From Leclercia adecarboxylata (GTDB lineage Bacteria > Pseudomonadota > Gammaproteobacteria > Enterobacterales > Enterobacteriaceae): a DNA stretch of 64,000 nt. A program made the translations under genes and the position numbers. A model generated the notes under the pieces. The model made no database searches, had not been told where the DNA came from, and saw only the letters and a program-made list of their open reading frames with translations. Location: the NCBI RefSeq assembly GCF_006171285.1, contig NZ_CP040889.1, positions 4,464,001-4,528,000 on the forward strand, written 5' to 3'. This document shows, piece after piece, positions 6,994-15,396 of this stretch. Every line of letters begins with the position of its first letter. Position 1 is the stretch's first letter.

Positions 6994-9900
6994 ATGCCGA
7001 TATTCAGGTCGTTCTGGCAGGCAGGTTTTGAAGGTGCGGATTTTGTTACGCGGGCAGGTAATACCCTTTCGATGGATAACGCAACTGAGCATGACATACG
7101 CCATACAGAGGATTACCGCGCGCTAGAACCGTTCAACATTGCAACGGTAAGAGAGAGCGTTGGCTGGCGTCTTGTCAATAAATCAGGCGGTTACGACTTT
7201 ACTACCGTAGCCAAAAAGATGATTTCGGCAAAAGAAACGGGCGTGCAAATTTGCTGGACGATCTGTCACTACGGCTTTCCTGATGATATCGATTTTTTCT
7301 CCGAGGAATTTGTCTCCTGTTTCGCCCATTTATGCGGTTCTCTGGCCGCGTTTCTGCGCCCCTGGTATGACGAGCCGCCCGTCTATTCGCCCATCAATGA
7401 GATCTCATTCACAGCCTGGGGCATTGCGGTGGGGCTGTTCCCCACTTCCCCGCCAGGCGCGGGTGAAAGCATGCAGGTCAAACGACAGCTGGTTCGCGCC
7501 ACAATTGCCGCCTGCGATGCCATATGGGCGGCCGATCCGCGAGCGAGAATTTTACATTGCGACCCGTTAATCCATCTGATTTCGCCGGATAGCGATCCCG
7601 CAAGCATTGAGCAAACCGAGGCTTTGCGTACCGCGCAGTTTCAGGCGTGGGACATGCTTACAGGCAGACATGAGCCTGAACTGGGTGGTCATCCCCGCTA
7701 TCTGGATCTGCTCGGGGCCAATTATTACCACGACAATCAGTGGATTATGGGCAACAACCAGCGCCTGCCGTGGCATCTGGGCGACCATCGCCGACGCCGG
7801 TTGCACGAAATGTTGCAGGAGACCTGGGAGCGCTATCAGCGTCCGATTCTGCTTGCCGAAACGAGCCATGTGGGTAGCGGGCGTGGCGCCTGGATTAAGG
7901 ATATCGCTTCAGAGGTGGCGCAGGCGCAGCTGGCAGGCGTGGAGCTCGTGGGGATTTGCCTTTACCCGATTATTGATCGACCCGACTGGGAGAACAGCAC
8001 GCTCTGGCACCACTCGGGCTTATGGGATTTGTCGCCAGAAAAAGAGAGGCAGCTTAATGCCGTTTATGCCCGTGCGCTTAAACAAACCCAGTCCCGGCTG
8101 GAACACTTTCAACATCTAACTGGCGTCATTACCTGCACCAGTACTGAGGTATCAGGCATGGAAAAAATTTATGTTTTTAGTCACCTGCGCTGGGATTTTG
8201 TTTTTCAGCGCCCGCAGCATCTGTTAACGCGGCTTGCTGAGCACTATCAAATTATATTTATCGAAGAGCCGCTCTGGTCAGCGGGTAAAGCGGAGCTGAA
8301 GATGACCCAGCCCGCGCCTAACGTGACCGTCATCCAGCCGCATACGCCGTCTACAGAACCTGGTTTTCACGATGAGCAAATCGCCTGGCTGGAAACGCTG
8401 CTGTCAGAGATCCGCGATGAAGATGAAACCCCGGTCGTCTGGTTCTACACGCCGATGGCGCTCCCCCTGCTGAAAGTCTTTACCCCGGCCGTCGTGGTGT
8501 ACGACTGTATGGATGAACTGGCCGCCTTTGAGAAAGCGCCCCGACAGCTTTTGCAGCGTGAATCAGCCCTGCTGACGCGCGCCGATATCGTTTTTACCGG
8601 CGGTCCCAGTCTGTATGCCGCAAGGGAAGGTCGCCATCCGAACATTCACTGTTTTGCCAGTAGCGTGGATGCGGTGCATTTTGAACAGGCGCTGGATCGC
8701 ACGAATCACCATCCGCTGCAGGATGACATTCCCCACCCTCGGCTGGGCTATTACGGCGTGATTGATGAGCGGATGGATCTAGGGCTTATCGCGACGCTCG
8801 CGGATGCGCATCCGGAGTGGCAAATCGTGATGGTCGGCCCGGTGGTGAAAATCGACCCGTCGACCCTGCCGCAAAGAAGCAATATTCACTATCCCGGCAT
8901 GCAGCCTTACCAGGCCCTGCCCCACTTCCTTGCCGGCTGGGACGTCTGCCTGATGCCGTTTGCGCTGAATGAGTCCACGCGCTTTATAAGCCCGACGAAG
9001 GTGCTCGAATACATGGCCGCGCAGCTGCCGGTAGTCAGTACCGCCATTGCCGATGTCGAAAAACCTTATGGCCACGTGGTTGCCGTGGCGCGCGATCATG
9101 CCGCCTTTGTCGTGGCCTGCGAACAGGCACTGGCGTTATCAGAGGAGGAACGCGCCTCGCAGCGCGAGATCATGCAAGAGATTGTCGCCAGTACCTCCTG
9201 GGATAAAACCGTGCAGAATATGCATGAGCTGATTGAACAGGCGTTTGCCCGCCATCAGGCCCGGTCGACAGTCGCAGCGGAGGCCGCCAGCGACGACCTT
9301 TCTTCCCCGCCGGTTTTACGGCTGATCCCACCGGCCAGAAGCGGTGCAGAAGCCGAACGCTGTTTAATTCTGGGAGCCGGGCCGACGGGTCTTAGCGCGG
9401 CCTACCATTTTGGCGAAGGGGCAACCTTGCTGGAGCGTAATGAAACGGTGGGAGGCCTGTGCCGCTCGGTTCAGGACAACGGATTTACCTTCGACTATGC
9501 GGGGCACATTATGTTTTCCGCCGATGAGGAGGTGCTGGCCCTGTACAACATCCTGCTGGGTGACAATATCCACTGGCAGATCCGCGAAGCCTGGGTCTAT
9601 ACCGACGGCGTGTATACCCGCTACCCCTTCCAGGGATCGCTTTACGGCCTGCCCGCGCCGGTGATTAAAGAGTGCATTCTGGGTGCCATCGAGGCGCGAT
9701 ATGGCACGGGTTCTGAGGTGAAAAGCATGGCCCCGACCTGCAGTAATAGCGCCCGTCACCATCATGACTGCTGTGCCGATGGCGCCGTGCCGGACTACAC
9801 CAGCACAGGCCAGCAGACGCCGCCAGAAGGCAGCTTTGAAGCTTTCATCTATGAAACCTGGGGCAAAGGGATCGCCCGCCATTTTGCTATTCCCTACAAC

Positions 9901-10773
9901 AAAAAATTATGGACGGTGCCGCTCTCGGAAATGGAGACCTCGTGGCTGGGTGGACGCGTCCCCTTGCCGGACCTGGATCAGATTATCGAGGGTGCGCTGG
10001 GTGAAACCGCGAAGCCCATGGGGCCCAATGCGCGTTTCGGCTATCCCCTGAAAGGCGGTTTCCAGGCGCTGATGTCCGGGTTTGTGCCGCATATTAAGGG
10101 CCGCATCGAGACGGGCGCGGAGGTCAGCAAAATTTACGTTAACCAGCATATCGTAGTGCTCTCTGACGGCAGACAGTATCGCTATGAACAGATGATCAGT
10201 ACCCTGGTGTTGCCGGAACTTATCCGCCTGATGGGCGACGAAGTGCCCCCGGATGTTCGCAAAGCCGCAAAAGGGCTGCGTCACGTCTCTGTGCGCTGCG
10301 TCAACCTGGGGATTAATCGCGATAATCTGACCGATAAACACTGGATCTACTACGCCGGTAAGACGGTATTTCATCGTATTTTTGTGCAGGGCAACGCCAG
10401 CCCGTTCTGTAGTCCGGCGGGCGCGTGCGGCCTGACCTGTGAGATCAGCTATTCGCCGGATAAGCCTCTGCCGGCCGACGGCCAGGCGCTGATCGACAGA
10501 TGCATTCAGGAGTGCATCGACGTGGGGATCATCTCGCATAACGATGAGATCGTCACCACCAATCAAATCGACATCCCTTACGCCTACGTTATCTATGACC
10601 AGCAGCGCAAAGAGAACGTCGAAACGATCAGGAAATGGCTGTTGCTGCACGGCATTACCCTTGCCGGACGTTACAGCGAATGGGAGTACTACAATTCAGA
10701 CCACGCCTTTATCGCCGGAAAAGTGGCGGTGGAGAAGGTCCGGCAGTCTGCGTACCGGCACTCCGTTTCGTAG
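6994..10773 (+). CDS. three-domain fusion: glycosidase-like / glycosyltransferase / UDP-galactopyranose mutase-like FAD protein
   Basis: A single uninterrupted 1259-codon frame with GGAGC upstream of ATG 6994. Residues about 1-385 look like a clan-A (GH1-like) TIM barrel, with SPINEIS as the acid/base region and LLAETS as the nucleophile region. Residues about 389-765 are a GT-B-type glycosyltransferase beginning MEKIYVFSHLRWDFVFQRPQHLL, with a SPTKVLEYMA donor-site motif. Residues about 785-1259 form a Rossmann FAD domain (GAGPTGLSAAYHF, then GGLCRS and FDYAGH) like UDP-galactopyranose mutase/amine oxidases, with a Cys/His-rich insert at about 915-928. The three activities suggest synthesis or trimming of an unusual glycan. 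The substrates are unknown. The LuxR gene 45 bases downstream may be co-transcribed. Confidence 0.8.
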   Translation: MPIFRSFWQAGFEGADFVTRAGNTLSMDNATEHDIRHTEDYRALEPFNIATVRESVGWRLVNKSGGYDFTTVAKKMISAKETGVQICWTICHYGFPDDIDFFSEEFVSCFAHLCGSLAAFLRPWYDEPPVYSPINEISFTAWGIAVGLFPTSPPGAGESMQVKRQLVRATIAACDAIWAADPRARILHCDPLIHLISPDSDPASIEQTEALRTAQFQAWDMLTGRHEPELGGHPRYLDLLGANYYHDNQWIMGNNQRLPWHLGDHRRRRLHEMLQETWERYQRPILLAETSHVGSGRGAWIKDIASEVAQAQLAGVELVGICLYPIIDRPDWENSTLWHHSGLWDLSPEKERQLNAVYARALKQTQSRLEHFQHLTGVITCTSTEVSGMEKIYVFSHLRWDFVFQRPQHLLTRLAEHYQIIFIEEPLWSAGKAELKMTQPAPNVTVIQPHTPSTEPGFHDEQIAWLETLLSEIRDEDETPVVWFYTPMALPLLKVFTPAVVVYDCMDELAAFEKAPRQLLQRESALLTRADIVFTGGPSLYAAREGRHPNIHCFASSVDAVHFEQALDRTNHHPLQDDIPHPRLGYYGVIDERMDLGLIATLADAHPEWQIVMVGPVVKIDPSTLPQRSNIHYPGMQPYQALPHFLAGWDVCLMPFALNESTRFISPTKVLEYMAAQLPVVSTAIADVEKPYGHVVAVARDHAAFVVACEQALALSEEERASQREIMQEIVASTSWDKTVQNMHELIEQAFARHQARSTVAAEAASDDLSSPPVLRLIPPARSGAEAERCLILGAGPTGLSAAYHFGEGATLLERNETVGGLCRSVQDNGFTFDYAGHIMFSADEEVLALYNILLGDNIHWQIREAWVYTDGVYTRYPFQGSLYGLPAPVIKECILGAIEARYGTGSEVKSMAPTCSNSARHHHDCCADGAVPDYTSTGQQTPPEGSFEAFIYETWGKGIARHFAIPYNKKLWTVPLSEMETSWLGGRVPLPDLDQIIEGALGETAKPMGPNARFGYPLKGGFQALMSGFVPHIKGRIETGAEVSKIYVNQHIVVLSDGRQYRYEQMISTLVLPELIRLMGDEVPPDVRKAAKGLRHVSVRCVNLGINRDNLTDKHWIYYAGKTVFHRIFVQGNASPFCSPAGACGLTCEISYSPDKPLPADGQALIDRCIQECIDVGIISHNDEIVTTNQIDIPYAYVIYDQQRKENVETIRKWLLLHGITLAGRYSEWEYYNSDHAFIAGKVAVEKVRQSAYRHSVS

Positions 10774-10818
10774 TGGTCTACACTCAGCTGCACAAAAAAC
10801 AGCGAGAGTGCGGCAGAA

Positions 10819-11523
10819 ATGGAGAGTGTTTTGAACGATCGCGAGCTGAACCTGTTCTCGCAGCTCGTGTGGCAACTCGGTTCTGGCCAGGGCAGCAATG
10901 CCCTGCGCCAGCAGACGCTGGAGAATGTGTGCGCCCTGCTGCAGGCCGACTTTGCGGCGTCGTGCATCTGGTCTCCCGCCTCTAATACGTCCTCCCATGG
11001 CGTCAGCTGGAACATAGATGAACGGGCAATGCGGGAACATGCCAGCACCTGGCAGTACATCGACCCTATCACGCCGCTGCTGCGGGCAAAACAGCGTCCC
11101 ACCCTGGTGGACGAGGTAATGAGTGCGCGCGAGCTTAAAAAGAGCGCCTTTTATAATGAGTTCCTGAAACCCTGCGGCATGCATCACGGGGTGAATGTCT
11201 ACTTTTTACGTGACGGCGAAGATGTGGGGGATCTGCGCATCTGGCGAGCTAAAGGCGCCCCGCCGTTCGGGCAACGGGAGTTGCACCTTCTGCACTTGCT
11301 GGAGCCCTGGTTCGCCAGAGCCTTACCGAAACGGGATAAAACGCCGCTGCTCACCGCCCGGGAGCAGGAGGTGGTTGATCTGGTGTGCAAAGGACTGGGT
11401 GATAAAGAGGTTGCCCGGCTGCTGAATATCGGGTTTACCACCGTGCGCACGCATCTCAATCACGCCCTGAAAAAGCTCGACTGCGCCAACCGGACGGAGC
11501 TGGCCTCCAGACTTAAGCATTAA
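10819..11523 (+). CDS. LuxR-family transcriptional regulator
   Basis: A 234-residue regulator. Residues about 1-160 form a sensory domain of the autoinducer-binding/GAF-like shape (conserved pattern YIDPITPLLRAK). Residues about 168-230 are a LuxR helix-turn-helix (LTAREQEVVDLVCKGLGDKEVARLL, then TTVRTHLNHALKKL). There is no cognate LuxI in the window, so it is an orphan whose ligand is unknown. ATG 10819 has a weak site upstream. TTG 10831 has GGAG six bases ahead and is a credible alternative start. It lies just after the fusion gene and probably controls it or the amidase that follows. Confidence 0.8.
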   Translation: MESVLNDRELNLFSQLVWQLGSGQGSNALRQQTLENVCALLQADFAASCIWSPASNTSSHGVSWNIDERAMREHASTWQYIDPITPLLRAKQRPTLVDEVMSARELKKSAFYNEFLKPCGMHHGVNVYFLRDGEDVGDLRIWRAKGAPPFGQRELHLLHLLEPWFARALPKRDKTPLLTAREQEVVDLVCKGLGDKEVARLLNIGFTTVRTHLNHALKKLDCANRTELASRLKH

Positions 11524-11604
11524 TCTCTCCTCAATCCTGAGGATGGCGCGCTAATTCCCGATTTGCCTAAATGTTCCGGACTACCACCGTCCGGAAATAG
11601 CCTA

Positions 11605-13038
11605 ATGAAAACAATAAACGACCTGACACAACTGCACACCCTTACCGCCACCGACGTGGCACAACTCATTCAGGAACAGAAGGTGTCGAGCGAACAGCTT
11701 GTTCGCGCCTGTTTAGCCCGTATAGACGCCCAGCCTCACCTCAACGCCTTTATTACGGTGAACGCGCAGCAGGCGTTAGCGCAGGCCAGAGCCTGGGACC
11801 AGCATCTCGCCGACGGCGGCGCGCCGTTGCCTCTCGGCGGTGTTCCCATTGCGGTGAAAGATAATATTCACGTGGCCGGATTGCCCAATACCGCCGGTAC
11901 ACCTGCCCTGAAGGACTTCGTGCCCACGACCACCGCGCCGGTGATCCAACGGCTGATCGACGCGGGGGCCATCGTGATTGGCAAATGCAATATGCACGAG
12001 CTGGCCTTTGGCGTAACCGGCTATAACGCGGCGTATCACACGCCGGACGTTAAAGGGGTGCGCAATGCCTGCGACGCCAGCCGGATTGCGGGCGGTTCGT
12101 CGTCGGGCAGCGCAGTGGCCGTTGCCGCCGGAATGGTACCGGTAGCGATGGGCACCGATACCGGGGCCTCGGTGCGCCAGCCCTGCGCCCTGAACGGCTG
12201 CGTCGGTTTTCGGCCTACCACGGGCCGCTACTCTCAGTCGGCGATCACCCCGATTTCCCACACCCGGGATACCGCAGGCCCGATGGCCCACAGCGTGGCC
12301 GATATCACTCTTCTCGACAGCCTGATTACCGGTGCCGCGATATTGCCCGCCAAACCCGCCAGTGAGATCCGCTTAGGGCTGGCGGACTATTTCTGGCAAA
12401 CGCTGGATGACGAAGTCAGCGAGGAAGCCCACGTCGCGCTCGCCAGGCTGCGCGCCGCCGGGGTGACGCTGGTTGCCGTCGAAATGCCCGGGCTTGAAGA
12501 GGCCAACGCCGCCGTCTCGTTTCCGGTGGTGATGCACGAGGGGAAAGAGGATTTACAGGCTTACCTGGAAGCGCATAACACCCAGGTGAGCCTGGAGGAG
12601 ATTGTCTGGCACATCGCCAGCCCGGACGTACGCGCCATCTTTGAGCACGGCATTGTGCCGGGACTGATCCCCGATCGCGATGGCAACCCTGTTCCACTCC
12701 AGCCGCTCTACGACCGGGCACTGTCTGAAGGGCTTCCGCGCCTGCTGAACATCTATGAACAGACGTTCCGGGAGAATCAGCTGGATGCTTTAATCTTCCC
12801 GACCTCACCGGTGGTCGCCCCGCTGGCCAATGATGAGGTAAGTTCGGCGGAGAACTTTGCCCGCCTAATCCGCAATGTCGATCCGGGCAGTAACGCCCGC
12901 CTGCCGGGGCTGACATTGCCGGTCGGTTATGGCGCCACCAGCCAGCTGCCGGTGGGGCTGGAGATCGACGGCCTGCCGGGCAGCGACGCATTGATTCTGG
13001 CTATCGGTGCGACACTGGAGCAGATCCTGGCGCGTTAA
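11605..13038 (+). CDS. amidase-signature family hydrolase (indoleacetamide hydrolase-like)
   Basis: A 477-residue amidase-signature enzyme that cleaves a C-N amide bond in the cytoplasm. The Ser-cisSer-Lys triad is visible: Lys in IAVKDNIH, the glycine/serine stretch GGSSSGSA, and the nucleophile region TDTGASVRQPC. I use ATG 11605, which has GGA at a good distance and starts the conserved TINDL-type N-terminus. An ATG at 11563 would add 14 unlike residues. Related enzymes are often labelled indoleacetamide hydrolase, but the substrate is not determined by sequence. The stop codon overlaps the stop of the convergent oxidase gene. Confidence 0.83.
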   Translation: MKTINDLTQLHTLTATDVAQLIQEQKVSSEQLVRACLARIDAQPHLNAFITVNAQQALAQARAWDQHLADGGAPLPLGGVPIAVKDNIHVAGLPNTAGTPALKDFVPTTTAPVIQRLIDAGAIVIGKCNMHELAFGVTGYNAAYHTPDVKGVRNACDASRIAGGSSSGSAVAVAAGMVPVAMGTDTGASVRQPCALNGCVGFRPTTGRYSQSAITPISHTRDTAGPMAHSVADITLLDSLITGAAILPAKPASEIRLGLADYFWQTLDDEVSEEAHVALARLRAAGVTLVAVEMPGLEEANAAVSFPVVMHEGKEDLQAYLEAHNTQVSLEEIVWHIASPDVRAIFEHGIVPGLIPDRDGNPVPLQPLYDRALSEGLPRLLNIYEQTFRENQLDALIFPTSPVVAPLANDEVSSAENFARLIRNVDPGSNARLPGLTLPVGYGATSQLPVGLEIDGLPGSDALILAIGATLEQILAR

Positions 13039-14018
13039 CGGATCTTGCCGCTAAATAACCGAAATCCCCAGGTGTTATACAGCAGCGTCACCGGGGCCAG
13101 CAGCGCAAAGCTTATCAGTAGAAACTGTTGCGTCTCCGGGGGCGCTGCCGCCTGATGAACCGTTAGCGTGGTCGGCACAATCCACGGATAGAGGGTAAAA
13201 ACCAGCGCGCCAAACGCGGAACTCACCAGCATGAGGATCGCCGCCAGCGGTAAAAAGTCATAGTGCCGCACCAGGCTGAACCACAATAAAACGGAGCCTG
13301 CCGCCACTGCCCCCGCAAACGGCAACCACACCCGGGGGTTTTGCAGATGCTGGCGCCAGGCCTCCTGTAACTGCATGCTCCAGAAGAGCAGCCCAAGCAA
13401 TAACACCAGCGCTACCCCTGCCAGCCAGGGGATCGCCCGTCGTGCCCGGAACGCCAGCGCCCCGGTCCCCCGCCAGTTCAGCCAGCCCTGCCCCATCAGG
13501 CAATACGCAACCACCAGCGTCAGCGCGCAAAATAGCGGGAACGGGCTGAACCACTCCCATCCGGTACCGGTAAACTGTTGACCATCACTGGGGATCGTCT
13601 GGATCAGACTGCCGACAATCACCCCCTGCGCAAGGGTGGCTAACAACGACCCGACTATCAGTAGCCTGTCGAACAGGTGCGGAGCGTAATGACGATACTC
13701 AATTGCCATCCCGCGCACGACAAGCGCCAGTATCAGGGTAAACACCGGCACATATAACGCGCTCAGAATAATGGCATACGCCACGGGAAACAGGCCAAAA
13801 AGGCTGCCCGCCGCCAGCACCAGCCAGGTTTCATTGCCATCCCAGATGGGTAATAGCGACAGCACAATCTTATGCCGGGACGCCTCATCGCGCTGAAAGG
13901 CACATAACATACCGCTCCCCAGATCCGTTCCGTCCAGCAGAACGTAGATCCACAGGCTTAGCACCAGAGACGCTGCCGACAACGCCTGTAAGATCGGCAA
14001 CCCCATAACTTCATGCAT
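13035..14018 (-). CDS. bd-type quinol oxidase subunit II (CydB/CioB-like)
   Basis: A 327-residue membrane protein with about eight to nine hydrophobic segments. It carries the CydB hallmarks GTDLGSGML near the N-terminus and PIWDGNETWLV at about 50. Subunit II supports haem assembly and the proton path of the oxidase. The start at ATG 14018 overlaps the last eight bases of subunit I, so translation is coupled. A longer open frame upstream (to 14282) lies wholly inside subunit I and is not real. It is the last gene of the dehydrogenase-oxidase operon. Confidence 0.87.
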   Translation of the reverse strand: MHEVMGLPILQALSAASLVLSLWIYVLLDGTDLGSGMLCAFQRDEASRHKIVLSLLPIWDGNETWLVLAAGSLFGLFPVAYAIILSALYVPVFTLILALVVRGMAIEYRHYAPHLFDRLLIVGSLLATLAQGVIVGSLIQTIPSDGQQFTGTGWEWFSPFPLFCALTLVVAYCLMGQGWLNWRGTGALAFRARRAIPWLAGVALVLLLGLLFWSMQLQEAWRQHLQNPRVWLPFAGAVAAGSVLLWFSLVRHYDFLPLAAILMLVSSAFGALVFTLYPWIVPTTLTVHQAAAPPETQQFLLISFALLAPVTLLYNTWGFRLFSGKIR

Positions 14019-15396
14019 CCTGTTCCCCTTTGCCCGTCCGGCGGGCCACATCAGGTTCTGCCCCCTCTTCGTCTGGTGCTGGCGGTCTGGCGAGCAGACG
14101 CAATAAAAACCACAGACCCAGCGCAAACAGCACCAGATAAAGCGTGACGACCAGGATAAACGAGCCGAGAACGAATTGCGGTCCCAGAGGAGAGAGGCTC
14201 TCTGTGGTACGTAGCAGGCCGTAGACCGTCCAGGGCTGCCGCCCGGCTTCGGTAACCACCCACCCGGCCAGCATGGCAACAAAACCGGCGGGCGCCATCA
14301 GCACCATCAGACGCAAAAGCCAGCGTGTCTGCCATAATCGTCCCCGCAGCCGCACGACCAGCCCACCGACACCTGCCGCCAGCATCAGCAGTCCAAGCCC
14401 GACCATGATACGAAACGCCCAGAACACCAGCGGTACCCACGGCAGCTCATCCGGCGGATATTGATTAAGACTGTGGATAGTCCCCTGCAGGTTATGGCGT
14501 AGATAAAGAGAGCCGATATCCGGGATCGCCAGCTCATAGTGATTACGGTGCTGCGCCATATCAGGGATCGCAAAGAGTCGCAAAGGTTCGCCATGACCCG
14601 GTGGCGGCGGATCCCAGCTTCCCTCCATCGCGGCCAGCTTCACCGGCTGGTGATCCCGGGTATTTTCCCCATGCAGATCCCCCAGCACGATTTGCAGCGG
14701 GGCCATTATTACCAGCGCCCACATTGCCAGCGAAAACATACGCCGTGCCGCCGGATGCCGGGGATCGCGCAGCAGATGCCATGCACCGCAGGCCGCCACC
14801 AGACAGGCGGTACCCAGCATCGCCGCTCCGACCATATGCGCCATCCGCCACGGGAAAGAGGGATTGACGATCGCCCCCCACCAGTCGACGGGACGAAAGC
14901 GACCGTCGGCGGCAATCAGATAGCCATCCGGCGTCTGCATCCATGAATTAGCGGCAAGGATCCAGAAGGCGCTAAAAAACGAGCCCAGCGCCACGATACA
15001 GGTCACCATAAAGTGAATGCCCGGACGCACCTTGTTCATCCCGAACAGCATTACTCCCATAAAACCCGCTTCCAGAAAGAAGGCCACCAGCACTTCCATA
15101 TACAGCATCGGCCCCAGTACTGCGCCGGTGCGGCCAGCAAGACTGCTCCAGTTGGTACCGAAGGAGAACTCCATCACTACCCCGGTCACCACGCCCACCG
15201 CCACATTCAGGGCAAACACCTTACTCCAGTAGCGCCAGAGGCTGAGCCAGACCTGCTGCTTACGCCATAGCCAGAGACCTTCCAGCACCATCAGAAACTG
15301 CGCCAGCCCAAGGGTGAACGCCGCCAGCACGATGTGAAAACTGATGGTAAACGCAAACTGACTGCGCGCCAGCAAAAGCGCGGTCTCCGGACTCAT
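14011..15396 (-). CDS. bd-type quinol oxidase subunit I (CydA/CioA-like, short Q-loop)
   Basis: A 461-residue inner-membrane subunit that oxidises quinol and reduces O2 to water. The haem-ligand His of SFHIVLA is at about 21, and the conserved Glu lies in EVLVAFFLEAGFMG. It is about 60 residues shorter than E. coli CydA (522), which points to the short-Q-loop, cyanide-insensitive (Cio) class. It shares an ATGA overlap with the PQQ dehydrogenase gene upstream and overlaps subunit II downstream. It is distinct from the housekeeping cydAB, which normally carries cydX next to it. No cydX is seen here. Confidence 0.88.
   Translation of the reverse strand: MSPETALLLARSQFAFTISFHIVLAAFTLGLAQFLMVLEGLWLWRKQQVWLSLWRYWSKVFALNVAVGVVTGVVMEFSFGTNWSSLAGRTGAVLGPMLYMEVLVAFFLEAGFMGVMLFGMNKVRPGIHFMVTCIVALGSFFSAFWILAANSWMQTPDGYLIAADGRFRPVDWWGAIVNPSFPWRMAHMVGAAMLGTACLVAACGAWHLLRDPRHPAARRMFSLAMWALVIMAPLQIVLGDLHGENTRDHQPVKLAAMEGSWDPPPPGHGEPLRLFAIPDMAQHRNHYELAIPDIGSLYLRHNLQGTIHSLNQYPPDELPWVPLVFWAFRIMVGLGLLMLAAGVGGLVVRLRGRLWQTRWLLRLMVLMAPAGFVAMLAGWVVTEAGRQPWTVYGLLRTTESLSPLGPQFVLGSFILVVTLYLVLFALGLWFLLRLLARPPAPDEEGAEPDVARRTGKGEQDA

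Noticed and set aside
14018..14282. Longer N-terminus for oxidase subunit II
   Set aside because: These codons lie inside subunit I in another frame and lack membrane or CydB features. ATG 14018 gives the normal start.
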